DNA of 64,000 nt, from positions 116,112,085-116,176,084 of the forward strand of contig OY720640.1 in the NCBI GenBank assembly GCA_963169105.1. The letters run 5' to 3'. A model generated the notes under the pieces. That model was not told the origin of the DNA. It did no database searches and saw nothing but the letters and a program-made list of their open reading frames with translations. How positions within the stretch are numbered: position 1 is the stretch's first letter; the number at the start of each line of letters is the position of its first letter. A program made the translations under genes and the position numbers. Source of the DNA: Ceriagrion tenellum. Its lineage: Eukaryota; Arthropoda; Insecta; Odonata; Coenagrionidae. Of the stretch, positions 32,881-45,085 are shown in pieces.

Positions 32881-34429
32881 GATCTGTAACCTGTAAATTT
32901 ATGGAAAAAATATTGCTAATTTTTTGCGTGGGACGATAATAAATGGCTGTTTAAAACCTGACATACTTTACTCTTGGGGTAATCCTACGAAACTCGGCAA
33001 TTTGGGATCTGTCAGTAAATATACAATTGGTTTGATAGGGTTTAAGAAGTAGATGCGGTTATGCTGTTCCAAGACCTTCAGCTTCGTGCCTTACGATAAA
33101 CTAAAAGAAAAGATTGGGAAACCAAAAAAAGGATGATATTATGGAAAGAGACCTTCTAATGGGTAAAATGTCAGTAAGTTCGTCTTGGAAACGAGCTCTC
33201 TGCCGAATTCTATGTCGACGACTGTATTTTCTACGGGGAAGTCTAAGACGATAGCGATATTACTGTTCATTGAATAACAATCCAAAGATAAATAAATGGG
33301 TAGTGAACAACGAAATAGAATTAATTATTGCAAAAAGCAAATTATTCAGCTTCTCTAACGTTAGGGCACGTGCGATAAGGCAAGAATGGATAATTTTCGC
33401 TACATGGGGATAAAACCAAGATGACTGTACAAGCAACCAAGTATTCCAAGGAAAATGTTCCATTGGAAGGGGACTGAAAGGTGAGGTGTGTAAGATAACA
33501 CTTAAATTGCAACTTGATACTCTGTTCTTGAAGAAAAATGAGCCAGCTCCATGACCGAAGCTCGCAGTTGCAGCAGTCGGTTTCAGGTTCCGCTGTGGAA
33601 GGGGAGAGGAAGACTAGGAAGGGGACCACGCTCCGACGTAGTTCCCGGTACATGCTTATGAGGTCGCGCTCACGGTCTACGAGGGAGATTCACACTAACT
33701 CGCCGCCGTATTTAGCCTTTAGTATTTAGTGTAGTGGGGGACGCAGTTAACCAGATAGGATATCAGTACTCAAGGATAGACAGTACACAACCCGGAATCA
33801 CAGATTTAAGGGCAAAAGGATCGGTAATTTCATGAAGTCTGTATAGAATCCCCACTATGGACATAGCTTTTTTAGAAATTGAAGAAATATGCTCACTAAA
33901 TGGAGCTTTTTGTCAAAGGTGACCCTTAAATCATTGAAGGAAGAGACGGAAGGTACAGGGTGTTGGAAAGTTAGTAAGTAGAGGAGATTGTTTTGCGTTT
34001 TCATGTGAAGGACATATTAGCGGATGTAGGCGTTGAAATAATATCGGATGGATAAAAATATGACTTGTAGCGTTTTTGGATTCACGAGTGAATATGGAGA
34101 GTAACTACTTCCGTAGACTACTTTCATGGTACGACATTGATTTCGAATTGTCAACTGCGGTCCATCCGGTGCTGGATGTATGCAAGTATTAGATACTGAT
34201 ATCAACGCTAAAATAAATCACAGTCGGAGAGGCGAGTAGGGAAATAGTAATTTGTCTTAACTATTTTCGTAGAATTCACTTTTCTATTTGCATGCGTGTG
34301 ATTTTGTGCTCTTTTATACCTTTGTACGAATGCTAGATAGTTGCATTAATCTATAATTATTCAATCAAACAGAGCAGACCTGTAAAGATCTTGGATTTGA
34401 AATTTAATTTGCATTACTACTACTACAAC
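32881..34429. other. Unrecognised sequence
   Basis: Frames at 33260-33729 on both strands overlap one another, have no recognised domain and none is convincing. No repeats noticed. Confidence 0.4.
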
Positions 34430-35180
34430 TAGTGTGGCAAAGTTTTCTCCCTTCCTTCAGATCCTCCCATTCGTTAGAATTACCGGCTTCCAGATAGCGA
34501 CGGGCAACCGGCTCTACTTCTCTGCGCCATCTTGAGGAACTCCTCAAACCCCGTCCCACTCGAAGGAAAGAGAATCGTGGGACGCCGGCAGGGAATTGTC
34601 CCAAACCCTCTCAGCCCTCTGGCGCTTTGGTTGTCCCCTCCTCCTATTCCTCACTAACTTCGTGAGGTAAACGCTCTCCCCAACCCACGCGGTTACTAGG
34701 CTCCTCACACCACCCAAGCAGTTGCCAGGCCCCCCACCACACCACGGGGGAGGAGAACTATGCTGAATAGTTAAGTCTTCCACCGCCTGCTCCGTGATGC
34801 CTGTCGCCACCCTCGCTCGGCCGCCGACCAATAGCCTTCTCTCTTCCTGGCGTCTCCTCCTTCCATTGCAAGTGGGAGGGGGAGGAATTATCTGCCTTCC
34901 TCCCCGTTCCATGGTCCCTCTTAACCCTTCCCCTGCTCTCTTTACCCAGGGTTCACTCGGGCACCCCTCACTCCACTCTTTTTTACGGAAGTGGTGTCAC
35001 GTGTGACACTGTTGAGGACTCCTTCACGGAGATCGGGGAGGCATGGGTCTATGGCGCCCAATCGGCTGATTGTTGTTGATTTTCTAGATTATCGTACGTG
35101 TTTTTTGGGTCGTGCGCTTCAGGAGAAATTAGCCTTGGACGGAATGTTTCCTGCGCCCATCGCCGTGATGTTGTGAGGTG
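34430..35180. promoter_or_regulatory. GC-rich, CpG-containing island (possible promoter/5' exon region)
   Basis: In an AT-rich window this stretch is clearly GC-rich with many CpGs, long pyrimidine runs and a CCAAT at 34827. Frames on both strands are proline/arginine-rich, as expected from base composition alone. Some 500 bp further on there is a good splice-donor match (GG|GTGAGT near 35728). A promoter with a non-coding first exon is one reading; a GC-rich relic is another. Confidence 0.3.
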
Positions 35181-38100
35181 TCTTGTCTTCATCTGTCAAT
35201 CGGATAAGTTTTCGGTCGTGTCGTGTTATCTCATGGGACGTGTAACCATTGCCTAGGTATTCAAACTGCTTTACCTTGGAGAGTTGGATTGTTTTTCTTA
35301 CGATAAGATACGACGGAATTCGGAAAGGGTAAATTGTTTGTTTTTTCTCGGGTGTACTAGTGTTTCACCCAGTTTTACCCATTAATAATCACCCTAACGC
35401 GCCTTTATCGCAGTGATCGTGCATCGATGAAAATTCTCGTGCACTTGATGACCAATGTTAGAATGTTACATCCCAAAGGGAGTAAGATTGCGTCGCAGTA
35501 TAACGAATACGTTGTTTGATAACGTTGTGTGATTGGCGTTATGTTTTCGAATACGACGTGGGCTGTCGTCATTGTCGTTTAATCGGTTGTGAGACGCACA
35601 TACATCAAATAGAAATTGACTGAAACAATTAACGAGTTTCTGCAGGTGATTAATTCAATCGAGTGTCCCGATCAAATTGTTGTCAAAGGATTGTGTCGCG
35701 GTAGCAACTTGCGGAGGAACGGGTGAGTTCCGCATGAAGGATTAATTAAAATTCGTAAGTAGGGGTTCTGTAACTGTTAAAATGTTCTGTACCCGATGAA
35801 TTTTTCTGAGTAGACTGCATTTTTTTACTTATTTTTCATTGTTATGTGCGTCGTGAAATGAAAACAGTCCGATATTTTTGGAGTATATATGGCAGCTGTA
35901 TTGAGCCTCTCTTTAGCGCTAAGTTTGTTTTATCTGGTTGAAGTTTTAATGTCTTATCGTATCGAAGTGATTGTTACCTGATTTTCTTCCTAATGTATCG
36001 ATGCCGAAAAATCCCCTTACCTATTCAGTATTGGTCTTTTTTCGAGGTTCTCTCAGTTATTCTTACTTACTTCGGCTTTCCCGTGTTTGAGAGTTAGAAA
36101 AACAATTCATATTTTCTTGACACTCTTTTTGCGAAGCGAAAGTGATAGGAATTTTTGTGCATGCTGCGTATTATTTAGTGTACTGTTTAATTATCCTGCC
36201 ATAGCTCACTTGTTTTGTATGTTACGACTAAATAACTTTTTGAGATCGACGGATATGTCGTTTTTGACGGGTGACTTATGTGTCGTGAATCTTTCACAGG
36301 GTGCTGTGCGGTGCCGTTCAAGGATGGACCACTGCAATGGCCATTGGACGGTAGGGTAAATATTTCTGCATGCTTTAATACTTAATATCGTTTTATATAT
36401 CTTTCTGGTGAATATTATTTCCCGGATTTGGCTTAATGCATGCAGAAAACTACGTTTGATGCTCTGTTCTAGTGATGGGTCGTTCATGATCGTTTCGTTC
36501 AAAATGATTGAATCACCAAGTGAGTCAAATGACTCAGGATTCATTTTGGGAAAATGATTCGATCATTTTATCATTTTGTGTTTCCGTCTGCCGTGTGATT
36601 GAATGTGATATGAAGTGGAAAAACATTCACATGTACGTTATCCGTTATGTCTAGTCATGAAATTTTTAGTGATATCTTCTTGAGTATAAATCCATTAATA
36701 TTTGGTCAGTGAGTAAATTCTTTTATAGCATAGTTAGAGACAAGGCGCTCATTTAAAAAACGATGAAATTAACCCTTGTTACAATACCAGCGCATCATTA
36801 CAGTTGGTAAACTTGATAAGAAGTTTAATTACCTGCTCCATTGAAAGCTCCTAATTGAATGTAATTCAATACTGCAGATCAGAAAACATTCATGCACATT
36901 AAATTGTGTAGTCTGAACTAGTGATTTATATTTCATGTACATAGTTTGACATTATTCTTCTTGAGTTCAGAGTCCGTGACAGTTTGGTCTTTTTAAATAT
37001 TCTCGTGACTATAGTACTTGAAAATCTCCAATTTAATGCGGATCCAAAATTTGTGGAATATTGAAATCAATCAGCCTTTCTAAATTTGTAAGCACGATAG
37101 TAATTATTTGAACTCAATTATTTAAATAGATTGAATGCATCAATTAGCAGCATTCGAGTTTTGGGTTAGTAATGCGATATGCCGATTGAAAACGTGTAAA
37201 TGTGATATTTAGTATTTTTATATTTATATTTTATATGTATTTGAAGCCAGGAATGTCTTGTAACATCGCCGCCTAAATTTGAGCTCTAGCTATTCGTAAA
37301 TGATGTAGCTGCAGGACAATCCTTATTTTCTTATACTCCAGCGCTATCCCCTATGATCTAAACTAACATATGATTAGTTTTCAATTAATCTGACTTTCTT
37401 CAATTCTCGATTGTATATTTTCATTGAACAAGGTTGACAACGTAATGGGAAAAGTTCTCGATTGGATTCTTGTCGTTCAGTTGGTTGAGTGATTTTTGCC
37501 ACATGTGAAATGTTATTTTTTTTCCAAATCAAGACCCTGAATGCTCAGGGTAAACACAGACCGTGGAACGTAATGAGAAGTAATTTTACCCAGTGTGAAA
37601 AATATTTAAGAACAAAGTTTGACCTTTGGTTACTAGACATTTCTGAGGAATGTGGTATTTTGTAATTATGATCTTTGCAGTGTCGTAGCTTTGGGATGGA
37701 AGTGTTAAATATTGCACGAAAAGTTTACACCCTTCTCTTTTAAAGTTTTTACGATTCCTTCTAAAATATATTTAACATTACGGATACTCATGACTTCCGC
37801 CATGCGAAGAAGCGCGGGAGGTTAATTGTCCTTCATCAGGTCTTCCGTTTCTTTTCTGACGATTTGAAAAGAAAAACACTAAATATTGGTATCCTCGCGG
37901 GGATGAGTATTTTCTGGGATAACTTGGGCAATGGTAGCACAATACACCACTATGGGTCTTGTTAGTTGATCGGGGTCAGATGAACGATGGGACTTCCTTA
38001 GTTTCAACCTCGCCCCAATAAAGACGCATTATTATAATATCGGGGGTCCTGGTTTTCCCTTGTCAGGATATCGCGTTGCAATTTACGATTTCTCTTTAAA

Positions 38101-41100
38101 ATTCCGGTTTTCAGAGTCACTTTAAAAGAGGTAAATTCCCAGAAAATCTTCTCTCTACCCTCTCACTCATTCCAATCCATCACCTTTTCTGTTTCATTGA
38201 TAAACTAGTATCGTGGGAATCATGGCGGATTGCCTTAGAGAGAAGGATCGTTCTATACCCGAAATCGTTGAGATAGTGCCTCGTGCGTTCCATTCGTCAT
38301 AATCTGCAAAACTACCTTATATGTAGAGGAATGGGTACCCATTATCCTCATTTAGTGTTGGGAAGGTAACATTTTAAAAACAGCCAATGCTAGTACCCCT
38401 TCTCGTTTGGGTTATTTCAAATTATTGAGGAATAGGGTCTGAATAGATAATATTTAAGAATGGAGGATAGAGAAATGTATTCACTAACCCAAAAGTAGAG
38501 TAGTCATTCCCTGCTAATTCACACGACTCCTGACATTGACTAATTGTTGCAAAACGCCGAACCGGTGACCTTGCCCGCACAGCTTGACAAATTTCTTTTG
38601 TCTCGTGACGTAAAAACGAATGATCGATCTATTCGTCCGATAATGTTTTTGATGCCTTCCCTCTTTTCGGATAAAATATTATTACGTCAAAGTTACACTA
38701 CAGTGACATCCTCACTTCAAGATCTTGAATTCTCATGCGTACATTTTTCTTGTAAACTTCACGCTGTTTTTTCTTAATTCGTACCGCATGGCTTTCCTTC
38801 ATTTATCATATTTATAAGCTAGATAAGTTGGCCCTTTTAAGTATTTGATATTTTCTGTAAATATTTGCCTTGAAAGGGTGAATTCAATTTGTAATTTGTT
38901 AAGGCAGTTAAGTGTCTCGAAATTGCGCGGCATCCATCACTAGGGGGAGTGTGGTATTATATTGGCGCCCATTGGTCCCAAATCTGAAAAAAGCTCTACA
39001 ATATTAATACTGTTGTCATTAGTTCATATTTATAGGACTAGTGTACATTTGGCAAACTCTTGGGTAGCCAAATGCAGTAAAACTTTTGGAATTTTAAGGA
39101 TTATTTCATATCTTTCCTGTGCAGATGATAGGCTAATTTTCGTCTAAACTGGTGGTCTCCACTTCGGCCTTACACGAATGAAAGCATATCCGTAAGAAAC
39201 ATATGTTCTGTCTTATTGCCTGTTGACCCTTTCTCATTTGGATATTTACATTAGAAATAACGGTCGTCCAACGCCGCGACAAGACCATTAGAAAGATAAT
39301 AAAAGCATAATTCTTACTGTTGCAATCTATTTTTGTTTTCCGATGGGTTTACTGTAAATTTTGAAATAAAATTCATGAAATTGCTCAAAACCTAGCGTTT
39401 GTTGGTACTGAACCTACTAATGTACTAGCGATGACATTGTAGAAGCCGAGTGGTATGAGGTGAAACGAGGCCCATAACGAATCATTGGTAATGTTACGTA
39501 ATTATTACCATTTCGAAAGTTTGAGAAAGAGAAACGACCTGGAAATAAAGCCGAAAGACCTGTACCAAGCAAAAACCTCCATAATGACGTAATTTTACTT
39601 GTCGGAAATTCCACTTCGTTATAGAACCCTAAAGTGAGATGTGATGATTAGACAATCATTATATGAGCAAAACTATAGACATGCCATTAGTACGTACCAT
39701 AATTCGAAACATTTTCTGAACTGAACTGCTGTTTTTATTCGCATTATTTGGTGGCCATATATAGCCCTTCCGTTTTAAATTATTTAACTTTGTGATCTAA
39801 ATTCAACAAGAACTAATTTTCATTTTATTTTTCAATCGATATAAAATAAAAGCGGTTTCCTCAGTCGCTAAATTTTAATGAATTGCAAGCCAACCGTCAA
39901 ATTATAAATTAATTGACTTGGCGAAGTGACACTGAACGGAAAGCAATTTTCCGGTTACATTGTTGCTATAATAGATCATAGAACTATAATTTATCCATTA
40001 ATGGTAGAATATTGAGATCGTCACTGTCTTTTTCGTTGTAATTCGGCTACTAATGAACTGACATGTCAAGGAGATTTGTTTGGACTGCGATTTCTATGTG
40101 TTTTGTTGCTGCTATAAGTTAATCATTTCGGTTGAATGTCGCAGCTATCACCATCTTAGACGCTCTGATTCAGTGGCCTTTGGGTTCCTGATTCTCCACA
40201 GGGCTTTTCGTTGATGTTCTTCACTGCTGTGTCATTGTTAAGGTGTTAATAGATTGACTTAGCACACTATCATTGACTGGACAGCCATTTCCACATTTTT
40301 ATTGTTGCTGCTATTAATTATCGATATTCCCTCGAGTCTTTAGCCCGTCACAATATCAGACTTCCAAATTCTTTAATCGTTGGATTTCTAATTTGTGAAG
40401 TGAGTCTTATGTTAGTGTTCTTTGCCGGACTTATTCGTTTGTATTCTTTCCGCTAATAATTCACTGCTTCTATTCGACTGTGAACTGAGAATTATTTTCC
40501 ACAAGAAATACGCGTCTATATTGGAGAGAATTTCGGTACTCTCTCGTAAACGCTAAGACAATGCACGAGATTTCTGCCATATGAAAAGAGTTTTACCATG
40601 TAAAAATCAAACATTTTCAGGGAATATTCTTAATCATGCGCACCATTATGTGACTGAAATGGCAATTCCCTCTGCGTAAAATATAACGAGGATAAGAAAT
40701 TGAAATCCAGGTTCTCTTTCGTATGAGCTGATCTACTGTGTAGTTGTTACTGTTTCCCTCTCGTTTAGAATATACGGGAATTTCCGCCAGCATTACAATT
40801 TTTGAATGTCTTAATAAATGAATAAACATTAGACTATAATTTATGTTTTTGAAGGTTTTCGATTTCAAGTATACGAAGTTCATGTCATTTTATACATAAG
40901 AATTCATATTTAATGATCGAGAAATTTAGTCAAATTTTGTTTGTTACTTTTATAACTGATCATTATTAGAAGATCCGGCATTGTTCTATCCGCTCTATCC
41001 AATCCACTGTGGAAGGGGTATTTATTGTATATCAGAATGCACTTGATTTTAAGAGGAGAAAAACTTCTTTGAACTAATGGAAAACCAATTTATTATAACA

Positions 41101-42394
41101 ATCGAAAGTTATCGTTTACACGGGAATGCTTAAGTTTTTTGCAGGGCTGAATTCGACTTATAAGTTATTTATGCTGTCTCTGATTGATATATTTATTGTG
41201 TGGAGAAATCATTCAAATAAATGGATATTACTAGTTTCAATTGAGTTGTATACAATTGTTATTCCTCTGAATTCGAATTCGAAATGATAATCTAGTCCCA
41301 TATTTTTGTTGCGAGGGAAATTATTGAAAAAAAATGAGACCAAGAGGCTTCGTACTTCGGGATTTGAGGTGTCTTTGCGAAAGTCTGTCTATTAGGTTAT
41401 TCTGCTCTGAAAAGTTGGGGCATTAGCATATGCATAACTAATTTTTATCAAATTATTCGAACCCACGTCATTCAGCAGTGCAGACTAGCGCAAGAACTAC
41501 CTGATTTACGTAATTTTAGATTACTAGGATTGAAGATGAACATTTATTATAATAATATTTAGCCCTACGTTACAATTATCAGCTTTGGGAAATGTATGCG
41601 TAGTTCTACTAGTCGTATGTGTGTTAATCAATAAAAGATACATAACATCATTTTCAGATAGTTCATCAGTCTTGTTATAATTCTGCGATTCATATGAAGA
41701 CAGAAGACTTTCGTCTCCTGGGGATAAGTACACGAAGTTTCCTCTGGACGTCTGTAATGGAGAAAATGAAGGGATCGGACGTTATTAGCATTCAATGGAA
41801 TAGGTTATCGGTTGCAGCCTTCCCTAAGAATTTCTTGTGGTGCTACCGGAATATTCGGATTCCTTTGTTGCTATATGTTTTTGCAAAGCCTCATGTGACA
41901 AAGGAAGCGTTGTTTCCTATGGAATGGCTGCTCTTTGAGATAGCGAATTGAGTCGGACGGGTGGTATGCAGTGCGTGTATTACGTAAAGTTGGACAGACA
42001 AGTGTATCAGAGAGAATGATACAATCCTCGTCTGGCTCATAGTAATGTATCGTTTGTCCGTTTGGTCTGGCTATCAAGTATGTGTGGATTGAAATAGATC
42101 AAAATATACTGTGAAAGACACGGCACGTTTATTAAAGAGAGCGAAATAAAATCCGTATTGCATTTGCAGTTCTTTGATGGGCAGTTCCGTTCCTTTCTCG
42201 AAGTCGTTCCTAGCGTTCCGTTTTTAAAGTTACCCATGGTATGTATGTTATATGCTCTTTTTGTTTGCTTCAGCGTGTTGGTAATACACCTTGAAGTCTT
42301 AATTTTAATTCAATATTTTCCGGGAAGCCACTTAGTACTCCTGATGTCTTTTGTGACCTATTACAATGTTGCCCTCAGCATTAACGTGTTGGAC
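35181..42394. other. Long AT-rich stretch without recognised genes
   Basis: About 7 kb in which I see no LINE, DNA transposon, RNA gene or convincing coding frame; all frames are at most 112 codons and lack motifs. Around 36469-36570 a TAGTGATGGGTCGTTC start and repeated AAAATGATT blocks with a GAGTCAAATGACTC palindrome suggest a small repeat. The stretch could be intronic or intergenic. Confidence 0.4.
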
Positions 42395-42407
42395 ACCGTA
42401 ATATTAT
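42395..42407. repeat. Left 13-bp target-site duplication of HP4
   Basis: ACCGTAATATTAT, repeated exactly at 42644-42656. Confidence 0.8.
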
Positions 42408-42450
42408 GACTGTTCCGTTTTTCGGGATTCATTTCGCGATGTATGTTTTT

Positions 42451-42497
42451 CTAAACAACAATATTTCGCTGGTCCTCCTGCCAGCTTCATCAGGTCA
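42451..42497 (-). ncRNA. Hammerhead ribozyme candidate, HP4 left arm
   Basis: On the minus strand: GAC, CUGAUGA, A, stem II GCUGG/CCAGC (five perfect pairs), GAAA, AUAUU-type short stem III, GUU, then GUUU. Stem I is GAC with GUU, allowing one G-U pair. Confidence 0.6.
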
Positions 42498-42524
42498 ACT
42501 GAACTGACCTGATGAGGTTCAGTT

Positions 42525-42567
42525 AACCTGATGAAGCTGGCAGGAGGACCAACGAAATATTGTTGTT
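42525..42567 (+). ncRNA. Hammerhead ribozyme candidate, HP4 right arm
   Basis: AAC at 42525-42527, CUGAUGA at 42528-42534, stem II GCUGG with CCAAC (one mismatch), GAAA at 42554-42557, cleavage triplet GUU at 42562-42564 and GUU at 42565-42567 pairing with AAC in stem I. Confidence 0.6.
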
Positions 42568-42643
42568 TAAACAAACATACATCGCGGAATGAATCCCGAA
42601 AAAAGGAACAGTCAACACTGCATCCGCGAAAGCCTACGAGATA

Positions 42644-42656
42644 ACCGTAATATTAT
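42644..42656. repeat. Right 13-bp target-site duplication of HP4
   Basis: Exact repeat of 42395-42407. Confidence 0.8.
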
Positions 42657-42689
42657 ATTATTACGTATGCTTTTGTGTTTTTTGAGTGT

Positions 42690-42960
42690 CTACAGCTACG
42701 TCATACCATGCAAGCCACCAATAGGGTGTGTGGCAGGAGTTGCTTCCACGCTAGGCATTCATGAATTATTTTGGCAGAACACCGAAATTACATTGAAACC
42801 AGCGTACCACACATACAACGCGCCAATTAAAAATCTACTAACAAAGAAACATTCTATCGCCAATCGTTCCAACATGCAAGGGGTACAAAGACTGCTACTA
42901 CAGATTCAAAAAATCATGTATATATAAGAACATCAATATTTACATGTATCACTTGATAGG
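42690..42960 (-). mobile_element. LINE L-A 3' UTR with tail complement
   Basis: Stem-loop complement at 42700-42740, then UTR to TCAATATTTACATG. The distal part is shared with 8385-8520, so the duplication begins inside this LINE end. Confidence 0.7.
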
Positions 42961-44719
42961 ATTTAAGCCGTTATAGTGGGAATATTTTGTCGTAATAGTT
43001 ATTTTTATCCACGGACGAGTTATGAAACGTGGAGAAAAGGGCGTAGTACGATGAGAAGTAGTGGTCCAGTGATGATTGATTTAATATTTTCGTTTTGAAG
43101 TTATAATATTTTGTGACAACGCACCAAATAAGAAGTCTTTGAGATCCGAAAAACATTCTTTTGAGTGATGATAATGGTAAGCCATAAGTCGTGCTTTACT
43201 TTGGGATATTCACATATTTGGGACACGGAGTAGAATATCTTACTCCGTGATTTGGGACGAGCAATATGGAAGCCAATAGGACCGATTAGGTTGCAGTGAT
43301 CCTCCACTGGTGTCGATGCCGTTGAGAGTGGAATGGGGAGTGGGGCTTAGATAAAGGATCGTGAGACTTAGCGGGCGATAGGCATCACACGAGTATCAGA
43401 TTACATAGCGGAGGGCCAAGTGTTTGTACCCAGTTGATCCTGTTACCATGGAGCTTCTGAAGCAAATGAGACCTCTACTGAAATTGAGAAGCTGGAGCTC
43501 CATGATTACAAGCGTATCAAAATGATTGTACGGACAATATGAAGAAAACCATCTGGCAATTATCATGGAGTTAAATCTCCTTAGCCTATAATTTTTTAAA
43601 AAATTTCCAATCCACGACTCCGGGGCGATATTTCGGAAATGTGATGCTTGCAAATTTGTCCTCATATTTCTCCAACCGTTGATTATGTCTGCAAGTTTCT
43701 TTCCACATGGAGATCGTGGAGTTGTAGTATTTAGAAAATATATAAAGCCATGCAATATGAATGTTTGATTTTGTGTATTCATTATGCTTTACCATACCAT
43801 GCTTCCATGGCATTGCTACGAATGGAAAACGTTTAGTAATATAACTTCAAAATTTTCTACCCTAACTTATATCCGGGAGTTTTGCCTTCAGGAAACGGTA
43901 GGGCATGATTATATGAAAAATGTTCTTAAATTTTTGACGAAAAAGTTCAGGTTTCTTTGATACTTGTTTAACTCCAGTTGATAATAACATACTTAGTAGA
44001 TTTTAATAACGAGGATAAATTAGTGTATTGCATAGTGTTATATTTTCATATTCTCAGAGAGTCAACATGTAGTCGGCGCTCCGTGTTAACGCTGAAAATG
44101 GCTATGAGAGGCGTTGTGTTTCAGGCATTCGATAAAACTTATTGTTGGCTGCATTGCGGCTTCGAGTTTGTTTTGTAATTAATATAATTTTGTTAACAAA
44201 AGTGTGTCATCCTTTGAATATGAACCGATGTTATAATTTCATGGTCAGAACTGTTTCTTCAGTTAGTTCCAAAACTGAGGTAAAGATGAGGAATAAAGCC
44301 AATAATTAGTTATTTAGTTGTGTGAAAATATCGATAGGTTTTTTAATTGTAGTTGGGATCGTAAGATGGAATTGAATAACGATAGGTAGGGCAAGATAGG
44401 GTTTTATTTGAAAAGTTCGTGCTTTATTTTCAATATCTTCCTCATCCATTTTGAGAAAGACTTCGCTGCAGAGCACTGAAAGTGAGGGTTAAAAAATTTC
44501 TCTTCCAAACCATTTTATCAATTCTGCTATTTGAACCGTATAATTTTAGAGATCGTGGGTGGTAAATTAAAAATAAGAATCTTTGTTAAATCTTCCATTG
44601 CTCAAACCCAATCAACAGATGCTGGGGAATTTTGAAAAAATCTTAATTTCTTTCATTTCCTCGATGGGAACGTGTCATCATGTGGAAGTAGACTATTATT
44701 TATTTATAGGTTTTTTTAG
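42961..44719. other. Non-LINE sequence of duplication copy 2
   Basis: Collinear with 8521-10171; no gene recognised. Confidence 0.5.
43216..43258. mobile_element. 25-bp palindromic insertion with 8- or 9-bp duplication
   Basis: Copy 1 reads ATATTTGGGACGAG at 8656-8669. Here ATTTGGGAC is present twice (43216-43224 and 43250-43258) around a palindromic insert with CGGAGTA and TACTCCG arms. An 8-bp duplication would fit a hAT-type cut; the insert may be an extreme internal deletion or an excision footprint. Confidence 0.6.
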
Positions 44720-45085
44720 TAGCGCTAAATATCGCACGTTGATTATTAAAATAACTGACCCTGCATGCAAACTCCGGCATGGTACACTCCTGCAGGTTTA
44801 GGTACCTTGTAGCACTGTTTATTTGTCGCATTAACAATACATATTAGTACTTGTATCTTGAGTAGTGTACGTCATGGTAGCATGTTCTTCTACGTATCAC
44901 TCTACTAGTTTCTGGTCCACCTGCTCACTGTTATCCTGACTGCTTTTGGCCTCCGCCTGGCATTCGGGGGAACGCGCGCGGTTTTGATTTACACGTTGAT
45001 GAGTGCTGCGCGCCTGGCGTAGAATCAACCCATGCCACACGTCCTTGTGGTGGATTCCAAGTTATTAATTAGATGTCGATAACTT
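44720..45085 (+). mobile_element. LINE L-C 3' UTR fragment (duplicate of 10172-10544)
   Basis: Same blocks as the copy 1 fragment, including GGCATTCGGGGGAACG. The tail is decayed to ATTAGATGTCGAT. Confidence 0.65.

Larger units (their letters stand above)
42408..42643. mobile_element. Hairpin element HP4 with canonical hammerhead cores on both strands
   Basis: The 236-bp insertion is flanked by 13-bp repeats. Arms of about 95 bp (42408-42500 and 42523-42614) are inverted repeats around a short centre containing CTGAACTGACCTGATGAG. Each arm, read outward, carries CUGAUGA, a GCUGG/CCAGC-type stem II, GAAA and a GUU cleavage triplet. About 29 bp (42615-42643) lie outside the right arm. There is no coding content. 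It is best read as a non-autonomous, PLE-terminus-derived element. Confidence 0.75.

Noticed and set aside
34404..34912. Proline/arginine-rich minus-strand frames as a gene
   Set aside because: They are explained by GC-rich composition, overlap one another, and contain no motif.
36297..36351. A possible small exon between TTTCACAG and GTAGGGTAAA
   Set aside because: Weak splice consensus, no reading-frame support and no homology I recognise.
36469..38945. A TAGTGATGGG start and a CCATCACTA near 38936 as ends of a hAT element
   Set aside because: The end matches are short, the flanking eight bases differ (CTCTGTTC-like against GGGGGAGT) and no transposase reading lies between them.
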